A stretch of 64,000 bases of DNA from an uncultured Eubacteriales bacterium. Lineage in GTDB: Bacteria; Bacillota; Clostridia; Christensenellales; Borkfalkiaceae. The DNA lies in contig UQHL01000001.1 of the NCBI GenBank assembly GCA_900540805.1, positions 186,001-250,000 on the forward strand, written 5' to 3'. Below the pieces are notes generated by a model that searched no databases, was not told where the DNA came from, and saw nothing but the letters and a program-made list of their open reading frames with translations. Positions 17,411 to 25,330 of the stretch are shown here, in pieces (within the stretch, counting starts at the first letter, position 1; the number at the start of each line of letters is the position of its first letter). A program made the position numbers and the translations under genes.

Positions 17411-17876
17411 CGCTTTCCTCCCTGTACAAAAAATTATTCAGCCGCTTGAGCTCCTCCGAACAGATTTTCGCCGCCTCAAAATTTTTGTCCTTGATAAATT
17501 CCTCCACGCGGTTTTTCAGGAGATTGCGGCGCCGCACCGTCTCCTCGCGGTCTCCCGAATTTTTCGGTTTCTTGCCGCAGTGGATTTCGTTTCCCTGCAA
17601 GCGTATCACCACGGGGATCACCGTGGGCGCCAGCGACTGATAACACTGCGCGCAGCCCACCAGCCCGCGCGCGCGGAAGTCCTCCTCCGACGTTCCGCAA
17701 TACGGACACATGGCAATCTGCCGCCCCCGCGCCTTGGGCGGGGACGGCTCGACGTCGATAGAAATAAACAGACGGTGATAACAGTCCAGACAATAATACT
17801 CCGTCTGCTTTTTCCCGTCTGTAAACTTCTCGTACGTTTTCGTCGCCTGATTTTTTTTGCAATGACAGCACAGCAT
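17403..17876 (-). CDS. mcsA: McsA, zinc-finger activator of McsB
   Basis: 157 residues. Four CxxC motifs (CCHCKK, CLDCYH, CPYCGT, CAQCYQ) form two zinc ribbons; the C-terminus has a UvrB/UvrC (UVR) helical motif (ILKDKNFEAAKICSEELKRL-like). McsA activates McsB kinase and helps recruit it. It starts 17 bases after the HTH-membrane gene rather than after ctsR, the normal first gene of this operon. Confidence 0.92.
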   Translation of the reverse strand: MLCCHCKKNQATKTYEKFTDGKKQTEYYCLDCYHRLFISIDVEPSPPKARGRQIAMCPYCGTSEEDFRARGLVGCAQCYQSLAPTVIPVVIRLQGNEIHCGKKPKNSGDREETVRRRNLLKNRVEEFIKDKNFEAAKICSEELKRLNNFLYREESDD

Positions 17877-17893
17877 GTCCGACGTTTCCTTTT

Positions 17894-18568
17894 TTATGCC
17901 TCCGGAGTCTTTTTCTCCTTTTTATCTTTCTTTTCCCCGCCTCGGCTCTTGAACAGCGACCAACGGAAGAAGCACCACAGCGTCTCCAGCGCCTGAAGCG
18001 GCACGCCCAGCAAAAACAGCAGCCACAGCCTGCTGTAATCCTCGTGTCCGAGACGGACCATCACCACTCTCGAGGTGACATATACGGCGACGAGCGCCGT
18101 CCAGATGAGCAGGGATACGGCCACGAAATTGGTGATTTTATATTTCCACGCCGCAGCCAGCGAGGTAATGACGATCGCGTTGATGGGCACGGCGTAAAGA
18201 AACGCCAGCCACCATTCCCCTTTTTTCGGAAACACGATATTGAGAAACACAAACACGACGGTGGCGACCAGCCACACGATGCCGCTGGAAAGCAGCATGA
18301 TGAGGATGTGTCTCCACTTCGACATTCTTTTCGGCGGCGCCGCGGACGAACGTTCGCTGACGAGGTCGTTGACGGTAATCCCATATAATTCCGCCAATTT
18401 GAGAAGGATATAGATATCGGGGACGCCGTTTCCCGATTCCCACTTCGAAACGGACTTGTCGGAATAGTTTATCTTCCGTGCAAGCTCTGCCTGAGTCAGA
18501 TTTGCCGCCTTTCTATAATAGATTAAATTTTTGGCAATCCGCTGATTGGTCGTTTCTAAGTTTTCCAT
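17894..18568 (-). CDS. Xre-family HTH protein with four membrane segments, in the ctsR position
   Basis: 224 residues. The N-terminal 65 residues are an Xre helix-turn-helix (LTQAELARKINYSDKSVSKW, a clear recognition-helix pattern). Four hydrophobic segments follow at about 88-110, 120-140, 145-170 and 180-200, then a Lys/Glu-rich tail. It is a membrane-anchored regulator of unknown signal. It is the first gene of the mcsA-mcsB-clpC transcript, where the repressor CtsR normally sits; I see no ctsR and no CtsR-type direct repeat (GGTCAAA spaced by three to four bases). The -10 box ends six bases before its ATG and there is no ribosome site. Confidence 0.85.
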   Translation of the reverse strand: MENLETTNQRIAKNLIYYRKAANLTQAELARKINYSDKSVSKWESGNGVPDIYILLKLAELYGITVNDLVSERSSAAPPKRMSKWRHILIMLLSSGIVWLVATVVFVFLNIVFPKKGEWWLAFLYAVPINAIVITSLAAAWKYKITNFVAVSLLIWTALVAVYVTSRVVMVRLGHEDYSRLWLLFLLGVPLQALETLWCFFRWSLFKSRGGEKKDKKEKKTPEA

Positions 18569-18574
18569 ACCGCT

Positions 18575-18603
18575 ATGATAGCATTTTTTTTTGCTTTCGT
18601 CAA
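18575..18603 (-). promoter_or_regulatory. Leaderless promoter of the HTH-mcsA-mcsB-clpC operon
   Basis: -35 TTGACG (18603-18598), 17-base A-rich spacer, -10 TATCAT (18580-18575), then six bases to ATG 18568. The expected transcription start coincides with the start codon. Confidence 0.8.
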
Positions 18604-18812
18604 GCAGGTGCGGCCCGTATTTAACGAAAAGCGCGCTTTTTTATTCATTTCTACCCTCGGTAGAGTGATTTTTGTCCTCTCTATTTTCCAAAACGTGGAA
18701 ATAGAACGCAAAAAGCCGCGATAGAGGCGCGGCGGTTTTTAAGTAGAATTAAGTATCGGAAAGGATAGAGAGAAGCGCGGCGGCGAGTAGAGCGTTTTAT
18801 GTTTTGAATAGG

Positions 18813-18841
18813 TTGAAATCGGTCAATAATACATATACAAT
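18813..18841 (+). promoter_or_regulatory. Promoter of degV
   Basis: -35 TTGAAA (18813-18818), 17-base spacer, -10 TACAAT (18836-18841). It leaves a leader of about 105 bases before ATG 18953. Confidence 0.65.
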
Positions 18842-18952
18842 AAGTATATCATATATAGACGGAAGGGTACGGGCGGGAAACGAAGAACCAAAAGGGCGGT
18901 TTCCCTCACAATATAATTAAGGATTATTTTTTAAGGAGTTTCAAAAGGATTT

Positions 18953-19828
18953 ATGGAAAGAACGTTTGATTTTATCACCGATACTTGCTGCGGCATGCCG
19001 CAGGAATACATCGAAGCGCACGGCGTCACCGTTTTGCCTTTGGGCTACACCATCGCGGGGGAAACTTACGGAGGGATCGAGGGCAAACAGCTGCCGCCCA
19101 AGGAGTTCTACCGACTTCTGCGCGAAGGAAACGTCTGTCACACCTTTCAGGTGACGGCGGAACAGGCAAAACCGTCCGTCGAAGCCTCTTTCAAGGCGGG
19201 GCGGGACGTGGTGATCGTCACCTTTTCCTCCGCGCTTTCGGGGACCGCCTCCTCGTTTACGATTGCGGCCAACGAACTGATGGAAAAGTATCCCGCGCGC
19301 AAAACGTTTATCGTCGATTCCCTCGGCGGCTCGCTTGGCGAAGGTATGCTTTTGGAATATCTCGTCAAAAAAGCCGATGCGGGCGCCTCCATCGAAGAAG
19401 TTTATGCCTACGGAGATTGGCTGAGACACCGCATCGCCTACCTCTTTACGGTGGACGATCTCGACTGTCTGCGGCGCGGCGGCAGAATTTCGGGCGCGGT
19501 GGCGGTCGTGGGGAAGCTCCTCAAAATCAAGCCTCTGCTCCACGCCAACCCGAAAGGCCTTTTGATGCCTATCGCCAAGATCGTCGGCAGAAAGCGCTCG
19601 TTGGAGGCGCTGGCGGACGAAGCGGCGAAACGCTCCGACCTCTCGCCCGAAGATCCCATCTATATCAGTCACGGCGACTGCGAAGAAGACGCCGTAAAAT
19701 TGGCCGCCCTGATGAAAGAGCGTCTGGGCGAACACCCGACGATGATCAACTTCGTCGATCCCGTCATGGGCGCGCACGGAGGGCCGGGCGTCTTGGCGGT
19801 ATTTTTGAAATGTAAGGTGCGCGAGTGA
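18953..19828 (+). CDS. DegV-family fatty-acid-binding protein
   Basis: 291 residues. DegV proteins bind a fatty acid between two domains; in Bacillota some act as FakB, presenting fatty acids to the kinase FakA. N-terminal FITDTCCGMP, VVIVTFSSALSGTASSF (ligand-loop Ser/Thr) and C-terminal PVMGAHGGPGVLAVF are the three family signatures (the last is usually G-P-V-I-G-x-H-x-G-P-G). No fakA is in the window. A shortened copy follows 70 bases downstream and another full copy is at 22011. Confidence 0.9.
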   Translation: MERTFDFITDTCCGMPQEYIEAHGVTVLPLGYTIAGETYGGIEGKQLPPKEFYRLLREGNVCHTFQVTAEQAKPSVEASFKAGRDVVIVTFSSALSGTASSFTIAANELMEKYPARKTFIVDSLGGSLGEGMLLEYLVKKADAGASIEEVYAYGDWLRHRIAYLFTVDDLDCLRRGGRISGAVAVVGKLLKIKPLLHANPKGLLMPIAKIVGRKRSLEALADEAAKRSDLSPEDPIYISHGDCEEDAVKLAALMKERLGEHPTMINFVDPVMGAHGGPGVLAVFLKCKVRE

Positions 19829-19898
19829 CGTTCGCCGCAACCCTGCCCCCTACAAAAATAAAATTTTCTGTCAATAAAACGATAAGGAGCAAGAAATT

Positions 19899-20192
19899 AT
19901 GGAAAAAACATTCAAAATTCTGAACGACAGCACCTCGGCTGGCGAGCTGGAAAGCGCGTTAAAATCGGGCAGCGATCTCGTAATCGTCAGTTCCCCTTCC
20001 GAATATTTCGAAGGCTATGCGGCGCAAAACGCCATCGGTCTGATGAAAAAATATCCCGAGCGGAAAATTTTCGTCACCAGCCGCGTCTCCACCTCTATTT
20101 TGGAAAAGGTCCTCGCCAAGGCGGAATCGGGAGCGGGGCTTTTGGACACCTACGCTTACGCAGAGGGTCTTTCCCGCGAGCAGCGCGTCTGA
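19899..20192 (+). CDS. Miniature DegV-like protein (internal and C-terminal deletion)
   Basis: 97 residues. The first 14 residues (MEKTFKILNDSTSA) align with the start of the upstream DegV (MERTFDFITDTCCG). The next part jumps to DegV residues about 75-165: GSDLVIVSSPSEYFEGYAAQ against the DVVIV loop, then LMKKYPERKIFV against LMEKYPARKTFI, then DTYAYAEGL against EVYAYGDWL. About 60 residues of the first domain and the whole C-terminal domain are missing. It has a good AAGGAG site and an intact frame, so it may be expressed; the ligand-loop serines are altered. It looks like a decayed or repurposed tandem duplicate. Confidence 0.75.
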   Translation: MEKTFKILNDSTSAGELESALKSGSDLVIVSSPSEYFEGYAAQNAIGLMKKYPERKIFVTSRVSTSILEKVLAKAESGAGLLDTYAYAEGLSREQRV

Positions 20193-20283
20193 CGCGCTTT
20201 TGATACGAGCCTGCCGCAAAAGACGGCGACGTTTTGCGCGGCACTTTTACTATGCCCACACTTCACCATAATCCTAAAAGGAA

Positions 20284-20316
20284 AAACCGAGAAGCTGTCT
20301 TCTCGGTTTTTTCTTT
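20284..20316. terminator. Bidirectional terminator between mini-degV and proS
   Basis: AAACCGAGAAG-CTGT-CTTCTCGGTTT, 11-bp perfect stem with T runs on both strands; serves both convergent genes. Confidence 0.9.
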
Positions 20317-20393
20317 ATAATCGTTGCCTTTAATCCGACAATTCCACTCCTCCCTACGCTGCCTTGCAGCCGTTTGCGCCGTAGGCTTACCTG

Positions 20394-21824
20394 TCAATAA
20401 GCGCGGGCAAAAATGACGACGTGCTCCGCTTTTTTGCCGCACACCGCGCAGGTTTTTGCCGTCTCTCCCTCGGCATAAACGCGGGCGCTGGCCGCGGTCC
20501 GTTCCTTAATCTTATCCTCGCACGCACGGCAGCCGCACCAGCCCGCTTTGACGAAGTTTCCGCCTTCCACGCCCGCGAGAATTTCGTCCGTATCCTTCGC
20601 ATAGACGATCCGCTGATCGCGGCGTGCCCTGGCGTTTTCCAGCATCTCTTTCTGCACCGTTTTCAAAAGCGCCTCCACGCCCTTCACGGCGCCGTCCAAA
20701 GGCAGCTCCGTCTTTTCCAGCGTGTCGCGGCGGGCGCAGAGGATCTTGCCCGCTTCCAGATCGCGCGGGCCGATCTCGATCCGTACGGGCACCCCTTTCA
20801 TCTCCCATTCGTTAAACTTCCAGCCGGGGCTGTTTTCGCTGTCGTCGAATACGACGCGAAGATTCGCGGCTTCGAGCTCCGCTTTCAGCTTCGCGCACGC
20901 TTCCAAAACGCCTCCCTTTTTGGCGGCGATGGGCACGATGACGCACTGCACGGGCGCGACGACGGGCGGAAATACCAGCCCGCGCTTGTCTCCGTGCGTC
21001 ATGATAATGGCGCCGATCAAACGGGTGGAAACGCCCCACGACGTCGTATAGGCCACTTTGCGCGCGCCGTCCTTGTCGAGGTACTGGATATCGAACGCCG
21101 ACGCAAAATTCTGTCCGAGATAATGGGAGGTGCCCGCCTGCAGGCTTTTGCCGTCGTGCATCATCGCCTCCATGCCGTAGGTGGCCACCGCGCCCGCAAA
21201 CTTTTCCTTTTCCGTCTTTTTGCCCGTAATCACGGGGATCGCCAGGCAGTTTTCGGCAAATTCTTTATAGACCTCCAGCATGCGCTGCGTCTCTTCCTCC
21301 GCCTCTTCGGCGCTCGAATGGGCGGTATGCCCCTCCTGCCAGAGAAATTCGCTGGTGCGAAGAAACGGCCGCGTCGTCTTTTCCCAGCGCATAACGTTGC
21401 ACCACTGATTGATTTTAAGCGGCAGATCGCGGTAGGATTGTATCCATTTGGAATACATCGTCCCGAAAATCGTCTCGGAAGTGGGACGGATCGCCAAAGG
21501 CTCGGCAAGCTTTTCTCCGCCCGCGACGGTCACCACGGCGATCTCGGGGGCAAACCCTTCGACGTGTTCCGCCTCCTTGGTGAAAAAGCTCATGGGGATC
21601 AGCAGGGGAAAATAGGCGTTTTCCACGCCCTGCGCCTTAAACCGCCTGTCGAGCTCCCTCTGAATATTTTCCCAGATCGCATACCCGTAGGGACGGATGA
21701 TCATCGTGCCCTTGACGGGGCCGTAATCGACCAGCTTGGTCTTTAATACCACATCGGTGTACCATTGGGGAAAATCCTGTTCGATATCCGCGATCTGTTC
21801 GACGAATTGAGTCTCTTTAGCCAT
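20394..21824 (-). CDS. proS: Prolyl-tRNA synthetase, class 3 (archaeal/eukaryal type)
   Basis: 476 residues, the length of ProRS type 3 without the large bacterial editing insertion. Class II motifs: MIIRPYGYAIWENIQRELD (motif 1), a motif 2 with RWEKTTRPFLRTSEFLWQEG, and motif 3 near TSWGVSTRLIGA. The C-terminus has a zinc-binding region with four cysteines (WCGCRACED and CAVCGKK) and ends in the conserved tyrosine. Charges tRNA-Pro. The leader has a small GGGC-acgg-GCCC-like hairpin but no T-box. Promoter at 21879-21907; GAGG precedes the ATG. Confidence 0.95.
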   Translation of the reverse strand: MAKETQFVEQIADIEQDFPQWYTDVVLKTKLVDYGPVKGTMIIRPYGYAIWENIQRELDRRFKAQGVENAYFPLLIPMSFFTKEAEHVEGFAPEIAVVTVAGGEKLAEPLAIRPTSETIFGTMYSKWIQSYRDLPLKINQWCNVMRWEKTTRPFLRTSEFLWQEGHTAHSSAEEAEEETQRMLEVYKEFAENCLAIPVITGKKTEKEKFAGAVATYGMEAMMHDGKSLQAGTSHYLGQNFASAFDIQYLDKDGARKVAYTTSWGVSTRLIGAIIMTHGDKRGLVFPPVVAPVQCVIVPIAAKKGGVLEACAKLKAELEAANLRVVFDDSENSPGWKFNEWEMKGVPVRIEIGPRDLEAGKILCARRDTLEKTELPLDGAVKGVEALLKTVQKEMLENARARRDQRIVYAKDTDEILAGVEGGNFVKAGWCGCRACEDKIKERTAASARVYAEGETAKTCAVCGKKAEHVVIFARAY

Positions 21825-21878
21825 ACTTTATAACCTCTTTGCGTCGGGCCGTGCCCGATTTTTGTCTATACTTTAATC

Positions 21879-21907
21879 ATTATACAGCAAACGCGCGCAA
21901 TTTTCAA
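21879..21907 (-). promoter_or_regulatory. proS promoter embedded in a hairpin
   Basis: -35 TTGAAA (21907-21902), 17 bases, -10 TATAAT (21884-21879). The spacer lies within the inverted repeat ACGCGCGCAA/TTGCGCGCGT (about 21890-21922), which on the + strand is followed by seven T. Confidence 0.7.
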
Positions 21908-22010
21908 TCGTTTTGCGCGCGTTTTTTTCTTTTTATCAAATTGAAACAACGGAAAATTTCTCAAAAGAGCCTCAGGACGGTAAGTCGTCGCCAAAAGCGC
22001 CGCGCAGGGC

Positions 22011-22910
22011 TTAAAAGCCCGTCAGCTCCTTTCTCGTCTTGACGCTCAGCCAGCCGCAGGATACCGACCCGGGGCCGACGTGGGCGCCGATGACGGGCCC
22101 CATGATGATGATCTTCGGCCGTACGCCCCATTTTGCCTCAACCATATCGGCCAGCTCGTTTGCGCCCGCTTCGTTGTCCGTGTGCACCACTACGGCCAGC
22201 TTTTTCTCGTCCATGGGCGCCTTTTCCTGCGATTCCAGCACGTAATTGAAGGCTTTTTTCATGCCGCGGCATTTATCCACCACCTTCAGTTTTCCCTCGG
22301 TGTCGAAAATGAGCATAGGCTTGATATTGAGCGCGGTGCCGAACACGGCGGACACGGCGGACACGCGGCCGCCCTTTTTGAGATAAAACAAATCGTTGGG
22401 GACGATGCAGTGCTGAATCCTCAATCTCGCGTCCATGAGATAATCGTAGGTCTCCTGCGCGGTCTTTCCCTCGTCCCTCATATCGCAGGCGAGGGATACC
22501 AGCAAGCCCTGCCCGATCGTGGCGGTGAGGGGGTCCACCGAAAGGAGATTAAAGTCGGGGAACTCCTTTTTCACTTCGTCCGCAGCCTGCTTTGCCACCG
22601 TGACGGTACGCGCCAATCCCGAGGAGATGCTGAAATGCAAAACGTCCTTTACGCCCGCGGAAGCCATTTTTCTGAAATGCTCCACGTGCGCCTGATAATT
22701 GAGCATCGACGTGCGGGGAAACGCCCCTCCCTCCACTTTCTTATAAAAGTCGAGGTAATCCTGATAACAGGAAAACTCGTCCACGCCCTCCTCCTGCTTC
22801 CCGTCCTTGTCGAGAGTAAAGGTGAGCGGCGCAAACCAGATATGACGTTTTTCGATATAATCTTTATATAAATCGCAGGTCGAATCGCTGGACACGTCAA
22901 AATTAATCAT
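22011..22910 (-). CDS. DegV-family fatty-acid-binding protein, second full copy
   Basis: 299 residues. INFDVSSDSTCDL at the N-terminus, FSISSGLARTVTVAKQAA (ligand loop), FYLKKGGRVSAVSAVFGTAL and the C-terminal GPVIGAHVGPGSVSCGWL are classic DegV signatures. It is a closer match to the family consensus than the 18953 copy. ATG 22910 is preferred over the upstream ATG 22940 because TTGGAG lies 8 bases before it. An 18-bp palindrome overlaps its predicted transcription start. Confidence 0.92.
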   Translation of the reverse strand: MINFDVSSDSTCDLYKDYIEKRHIWFAPLTFTLDKDGKQEEGVDEFSCYQDYLDFYKKVEGGAFPRTSMLNYQAHVEHFRKMASAGVKDVLHFSISSGLARTVTVAKQAADEVKKEFPDFNLLSVDPLTATIGQGLLVSLACDMRDEGKTAQETYDYLMDARLRIQHCIVPNDLFYLKKGGRVSAVSAVFGTALNIKPMLIFDTEGKLKVVDKCRGMKKAFNYVLESQEKAPMDEKKLAVVVHTDNEAGANELADMVEAKWGVRPKIIIMGPVIGAHVGPGSVSCGWLSVKTRKELTGF

Positions 22911-22935
22911 GTTTATTTCTCCAAAAGTATTAATC

Positions 22936-22953
22936 GTCATAATAATTTATGAC
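22936..22953. promoter_or_regulatory. Palindromic operator at the start of the second degV transcript
   Basis: GTCATAATAATTTATGAC: 7-bp perfect arms with a four-base centre, spanning the predicted transcription start (about 22953). Confidence 0.55.
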
Positions 22954-22959
22954 AAAATT

Positions 22960-22988
22960 ATTATAACATATAAAAGGCCGTCTGTCAA
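22960..22988 (-). promoter_or_regulatory. Promoter of the second degV gene
   Basis: -35 TTGACA (22988-22983), 17 bases, -10 TATAAT (22965-22960): consensus at all twelve positions. Confidence 0.85.
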
Positions 22989-23132
22989 CGATATGGGGAA
23001 AAATATATTTAAGTTAATTTCACAGTCCTTTGTCATATCGCATTTTCGGCCTTCCTATGCTTACTATAATAACACTTTCGGAGGCTCCGACGTCTAACGC
23101 AGTCTTTTTTCTTCCTTACGGTTTCGTAAGCT

Positions 23133-23552
23133 TCAGGAGAGCGTGAAGCTTTGCGATTTGAAGGCGCAGTAATGCCTGCCCTTTTCCGCGGTAAAACGCA
23201 AAACGCAGTAATCGGGGTCGGCGACGCCCTCTTTATAATACAGAGTGTCCCCCGCCCGCCAGATTTCCTCCTTTGTCTCCGCGTCCTCCAGCACCTCCAT
23301 TGTGCCGATCAGCATAACGCCCTCGTAACGGAAGCGGCCCTTGTTGTAAAAATAGACGCTCGCTTTGGGATTTGCGCGATATTGCGCGACGCGCAGGGAG
23401 GAGGTGTTTGTCGTGAAATAAATCCTGTTCCCGTCGATTTTTCTCGGGGCGAGCATGGCCTTCATGTTGGGAAACCCCTCCTCGTCCACCGAGGCGATAA
23501 ACGACGTCTTTTGTTTTGAAATAAACTCAAAAATCCTTTCTTTGCTTATCAT
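23133..23552 (-). CDS. Pyridoxamine 5'-phosphate oxidase-like flavin-binding protein
   Basis: 139 residues. Split-barrel fold: TSFIASVDEEGFPNMKAMLA, then IYFTTNTSSLRVAQYRANPKASVYFYNKGRFRYEGVML in two segments, as in general-stress/PPOX-class FMN proteins. The exact substrate is unknown. The frame is open to 23642, but ATG 23552 has AAGGAG 7 bases upstream and lies downstream of the promoter 23577-23605. Confidence 0.8.
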   Translation of the reverse strand: MISKERIFEFISKQKTSFIASVDEEGFPNMKAMLAPRKIDGNRIYFTTNTSSLRVAQYRANPKASVYFYNKGRFRYEGVMLIGTMEVLEDAETKEEIWRAGDTLYYKEGVADPDYCVLRFTAEKGRHYCAFKSQSFTLS

Positions 23553-23576
23553 TTTCTTTTCTCCTTGATTTCTTTC

Positions 23577-23605
23577 ATTATAAGCGCGCGTCGGGGATTT
23601 GTCAA
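23577..23605 (-). promoter_or_regulatory. Promoter of the PPOX-like gene
   Basis: -35 TTGACA (23605-23600), 17 bases, -10 TATAAT (23582-23577). Confidence 0.85.
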
Positions 23606-23671
23606 TACTTTTGTGAAAAAACGATAAATATACGGAAATCAAAATTTTTACAAGAATTTTCCCGAAAAGAC

Positions 23672-23700
23672 TTGAAAAATACGCCGAAAACCGTTATAAT
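23672..23700 (+). promoter_or_regulatory. Promoter of the phosphohexomutase-transketolase operon
   Basis: -35 TTGAAA (23672-23677), 17 bases, -10 TATAAT (23695-23700); leader about 80 bases. Confidence 0.8.
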
Positions 23701-23785
23701 AGAAACGAATATAAAATCGTGCGGATTTAACGCTTAAAACGGACGGGGTTTACATTTTTTCCACGGGAGTTTACATAAAAACACA

Positions 23786-25297
23786 ATGACTTTACAGGAC
23801 TATCTGAAACTGAAAAACGGTACGGACGTGCGCGGGATCGCGGCGGAGGGCGTCGCGGGCGAAGAGGTGAACCTCACCCCCGAAGCAGCGGAACGGATCG
23901 CCGAGGCCTTTTGCGGCTGGCTTTCCCGCCGTACGGGCAAAACGGCCCTGCGCATAGCGGTGGGGCACGATTCCCGCATTTCCGCGCCCGCGCTTTCGGA
24001 AAGCGTGCTCGGCGGAATCGAAAAGACGGGCAACACGGCGGTGTTTACGGGCCTTTCCTCCACCCCCTCCATGTTCATGCTGTTGAAGGACGAACGCTGG
24101 GCGTGCGACGGCTCCGTGATGATCACGGCCAGCCATCTCCCCTTCAACCGCAACGGGCTGAAGTTCTTTACCGGGCAGGGCGGGCTGGAATCGGAGGACG
24201 TCAAGGAAATTCTCACTTCGGCCGCGGAGGGCGCTCCCCTTTCTCCCACGCGCGGCGTTCGGGAAAGCAAGCCCTATCTCGACGCCTACGCCGCCGGCCT
24301 CGTGGAAAAGGTAAGAAGCGCGACGGGCGAAACGCAGCCCTTACAAGGCAAACGTATCCTCGTCGATGCGGGTAACGGCGCGGGCGGATTTTACGTCGAT
24401 AAGGTGCTGAAGCCTTTGGGCGCGGACACGACGGGCTCGCAGTTTCTCGATCCCGACGGCCGTTTTCCCAACCATATCCCCAACCCCGAAAACGAAACGG
24501 CCATGGCCTCCGTCTGCGAGGCGGTGAAGAAATACGGCGCCGATTTCGGGATTATTTTCGATACGGACGTGGACAGGGCGGGCGCTGTAGATAAAAACGG
24601 CGAGGAAATCAACCGCAACCGCCTCATCGCCCTCATTTCCGCCGTTCTTCTCTCCGAACGGGCGGGGACGATCGTCACCGACTCGGTCACTTCGGACGGG
24701 CTGGCGGCGTTTATCGCGGCGCGCGGCGGAAAGCACTGCCGCTTTAAGCGGGGCTATAAAAACGTCATCAACGAAGCGATACGCCTCAACGAGGCGGGCG
24801 AATACGCGCCCCTCGCCATCGAGACGAGCGGACACGCGGCCTTAAAGGAAAACTACTTCCTCGACGACGGCGCGTACCTCGTGACGCGGCTTTTGATTGC
24901 GCTTGCGAAAGCGGCGAAGTCGGGCGGGGAAATCACGGACATCATCAAAGACCTGCCCATGCCGAAAGAAGCGGCGGAGCTCCGCCCCACCTTCGCGCGG
25001 GGCAGCGATTTTGCGGCGCTCGGCAAAGGAGTGCTCGCCGATCTCGAAAAATTTGTTTCGGGTCTTTCCTATGCGGCGCCCGCGCCCGATAACCGCGAAG
25101 GCGTCCGCGTCAACTTCGACAAAGAGCACGGCGACGGCTGGGCGCTGGTCCGCATGAGCCTGCACGAGCCGATTCTGCCCGTCAATATAGAAAGCGATAC
25201 GGAGGGCGGCGTCAAAAAAATCGCCGCGCAGTTATATAAATTTTTGCAGGCTTATCCCTTTCTCGAGCTGTCGGCGTTCGATGCCCTTCTTTCGTAA
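23786..25297 (+). CDS. Phosphoglucomutase/phosphomannomutase family protein
   Basis: 503 residues. Alpha-D-phosphohexomutase with the active-site phosphoserine motif VMITASHLPFNRNGLKFF (family TASHNP). The metal loop is DTDVDRAGAVD (family DGDxDR) and the sugar-binding motif is IETSGHAAL. Interconverts hexose-6- and hexose-1-phosphates, but the altered Asn-to-Leu-Pro stretch after TASH and the Thr in the metal loop make the substrate uncertain. Transketolase follows after 33 bases, suggesting a central carbon operon. Spacing from GGGAG to the ATG is long (about 16 bases), so initiation may be weak or the start may differ. Confidence 0.85.
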   Translation: MTLQDYLKLKNGTDVRGIAAEGVAGEEVNLTPEAAERIAEAFCGWLSRRTGKTALRIAVGHDSRISAPALSESVLGGIEKTGNTAVFTGLSSTPSMFMLLKDERWACDGSVMITASHLPFNRNGLKFFTGQGGLESEDVKEILTSAAEGAPLSPTRGVRESKPYLDAYAAGLVEKVRSATGETQPLQGKRILVDAGNGAGGFYVDKVLKPLGADTTGSQFLDPDGRFPNHIPNPENETAMASVCEAVKKYGADFGIIFDTDVDRAGAVDKNGEEINRNRLIALISAVLLSERAGTIVTDSVTSDGLAAFIAARGGKHCRFKRGYKNVINEAIRLNEAGEYAPLAIETSGHAALKENYFLDDGAYLVTRLLIALAKAAKSGGEITDIIKDLPMPKEAAELRPTFARGSDFAALGKGVLADLEKFVSGLSYAAPAPDNREGVRVNFDKEHGDGWALVRMSLHEPILPVNIESDTEGGVKKIAAQLYKFLQAYPFLELSAFDALLS

Positions 25298-25330
25298 AAA
25301 ACAAAAAATAAAAAATTAGGAGATATTAAG

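Larger units (their letters stand above)
18569..18952. other. Intergenic region between the mcs-clpC operon and degV
   Basis: 384 bases without a gene. It holds the leftward promoter 18575-18603 and the rightward degV promoter 18813-18841. Between them is a hairpin, GCCGCG-atagagg-CGCGGC, followed by GGTTTTT (about 18715-18740), which would act on rightward transcripts although no gene precedes it on that strand. No RNA gene recognised. Confidence 0.6.

Noticed and set aside
21890..21922. Inverted repeat ACGCGCGCAA/TTGCGCGCGT with T run on the + strand
   Set aside because: No rightward gene ends before it; it overlaps the proS promoter and is more likely incidental or promoter-associated than a terminator.
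23116..23131. CTTACG-GTTT-CGTAAG palindrome after the PPOX-like gene
   Set aside because: Short stem and no T run on the leftward strand, so not called a terminator.
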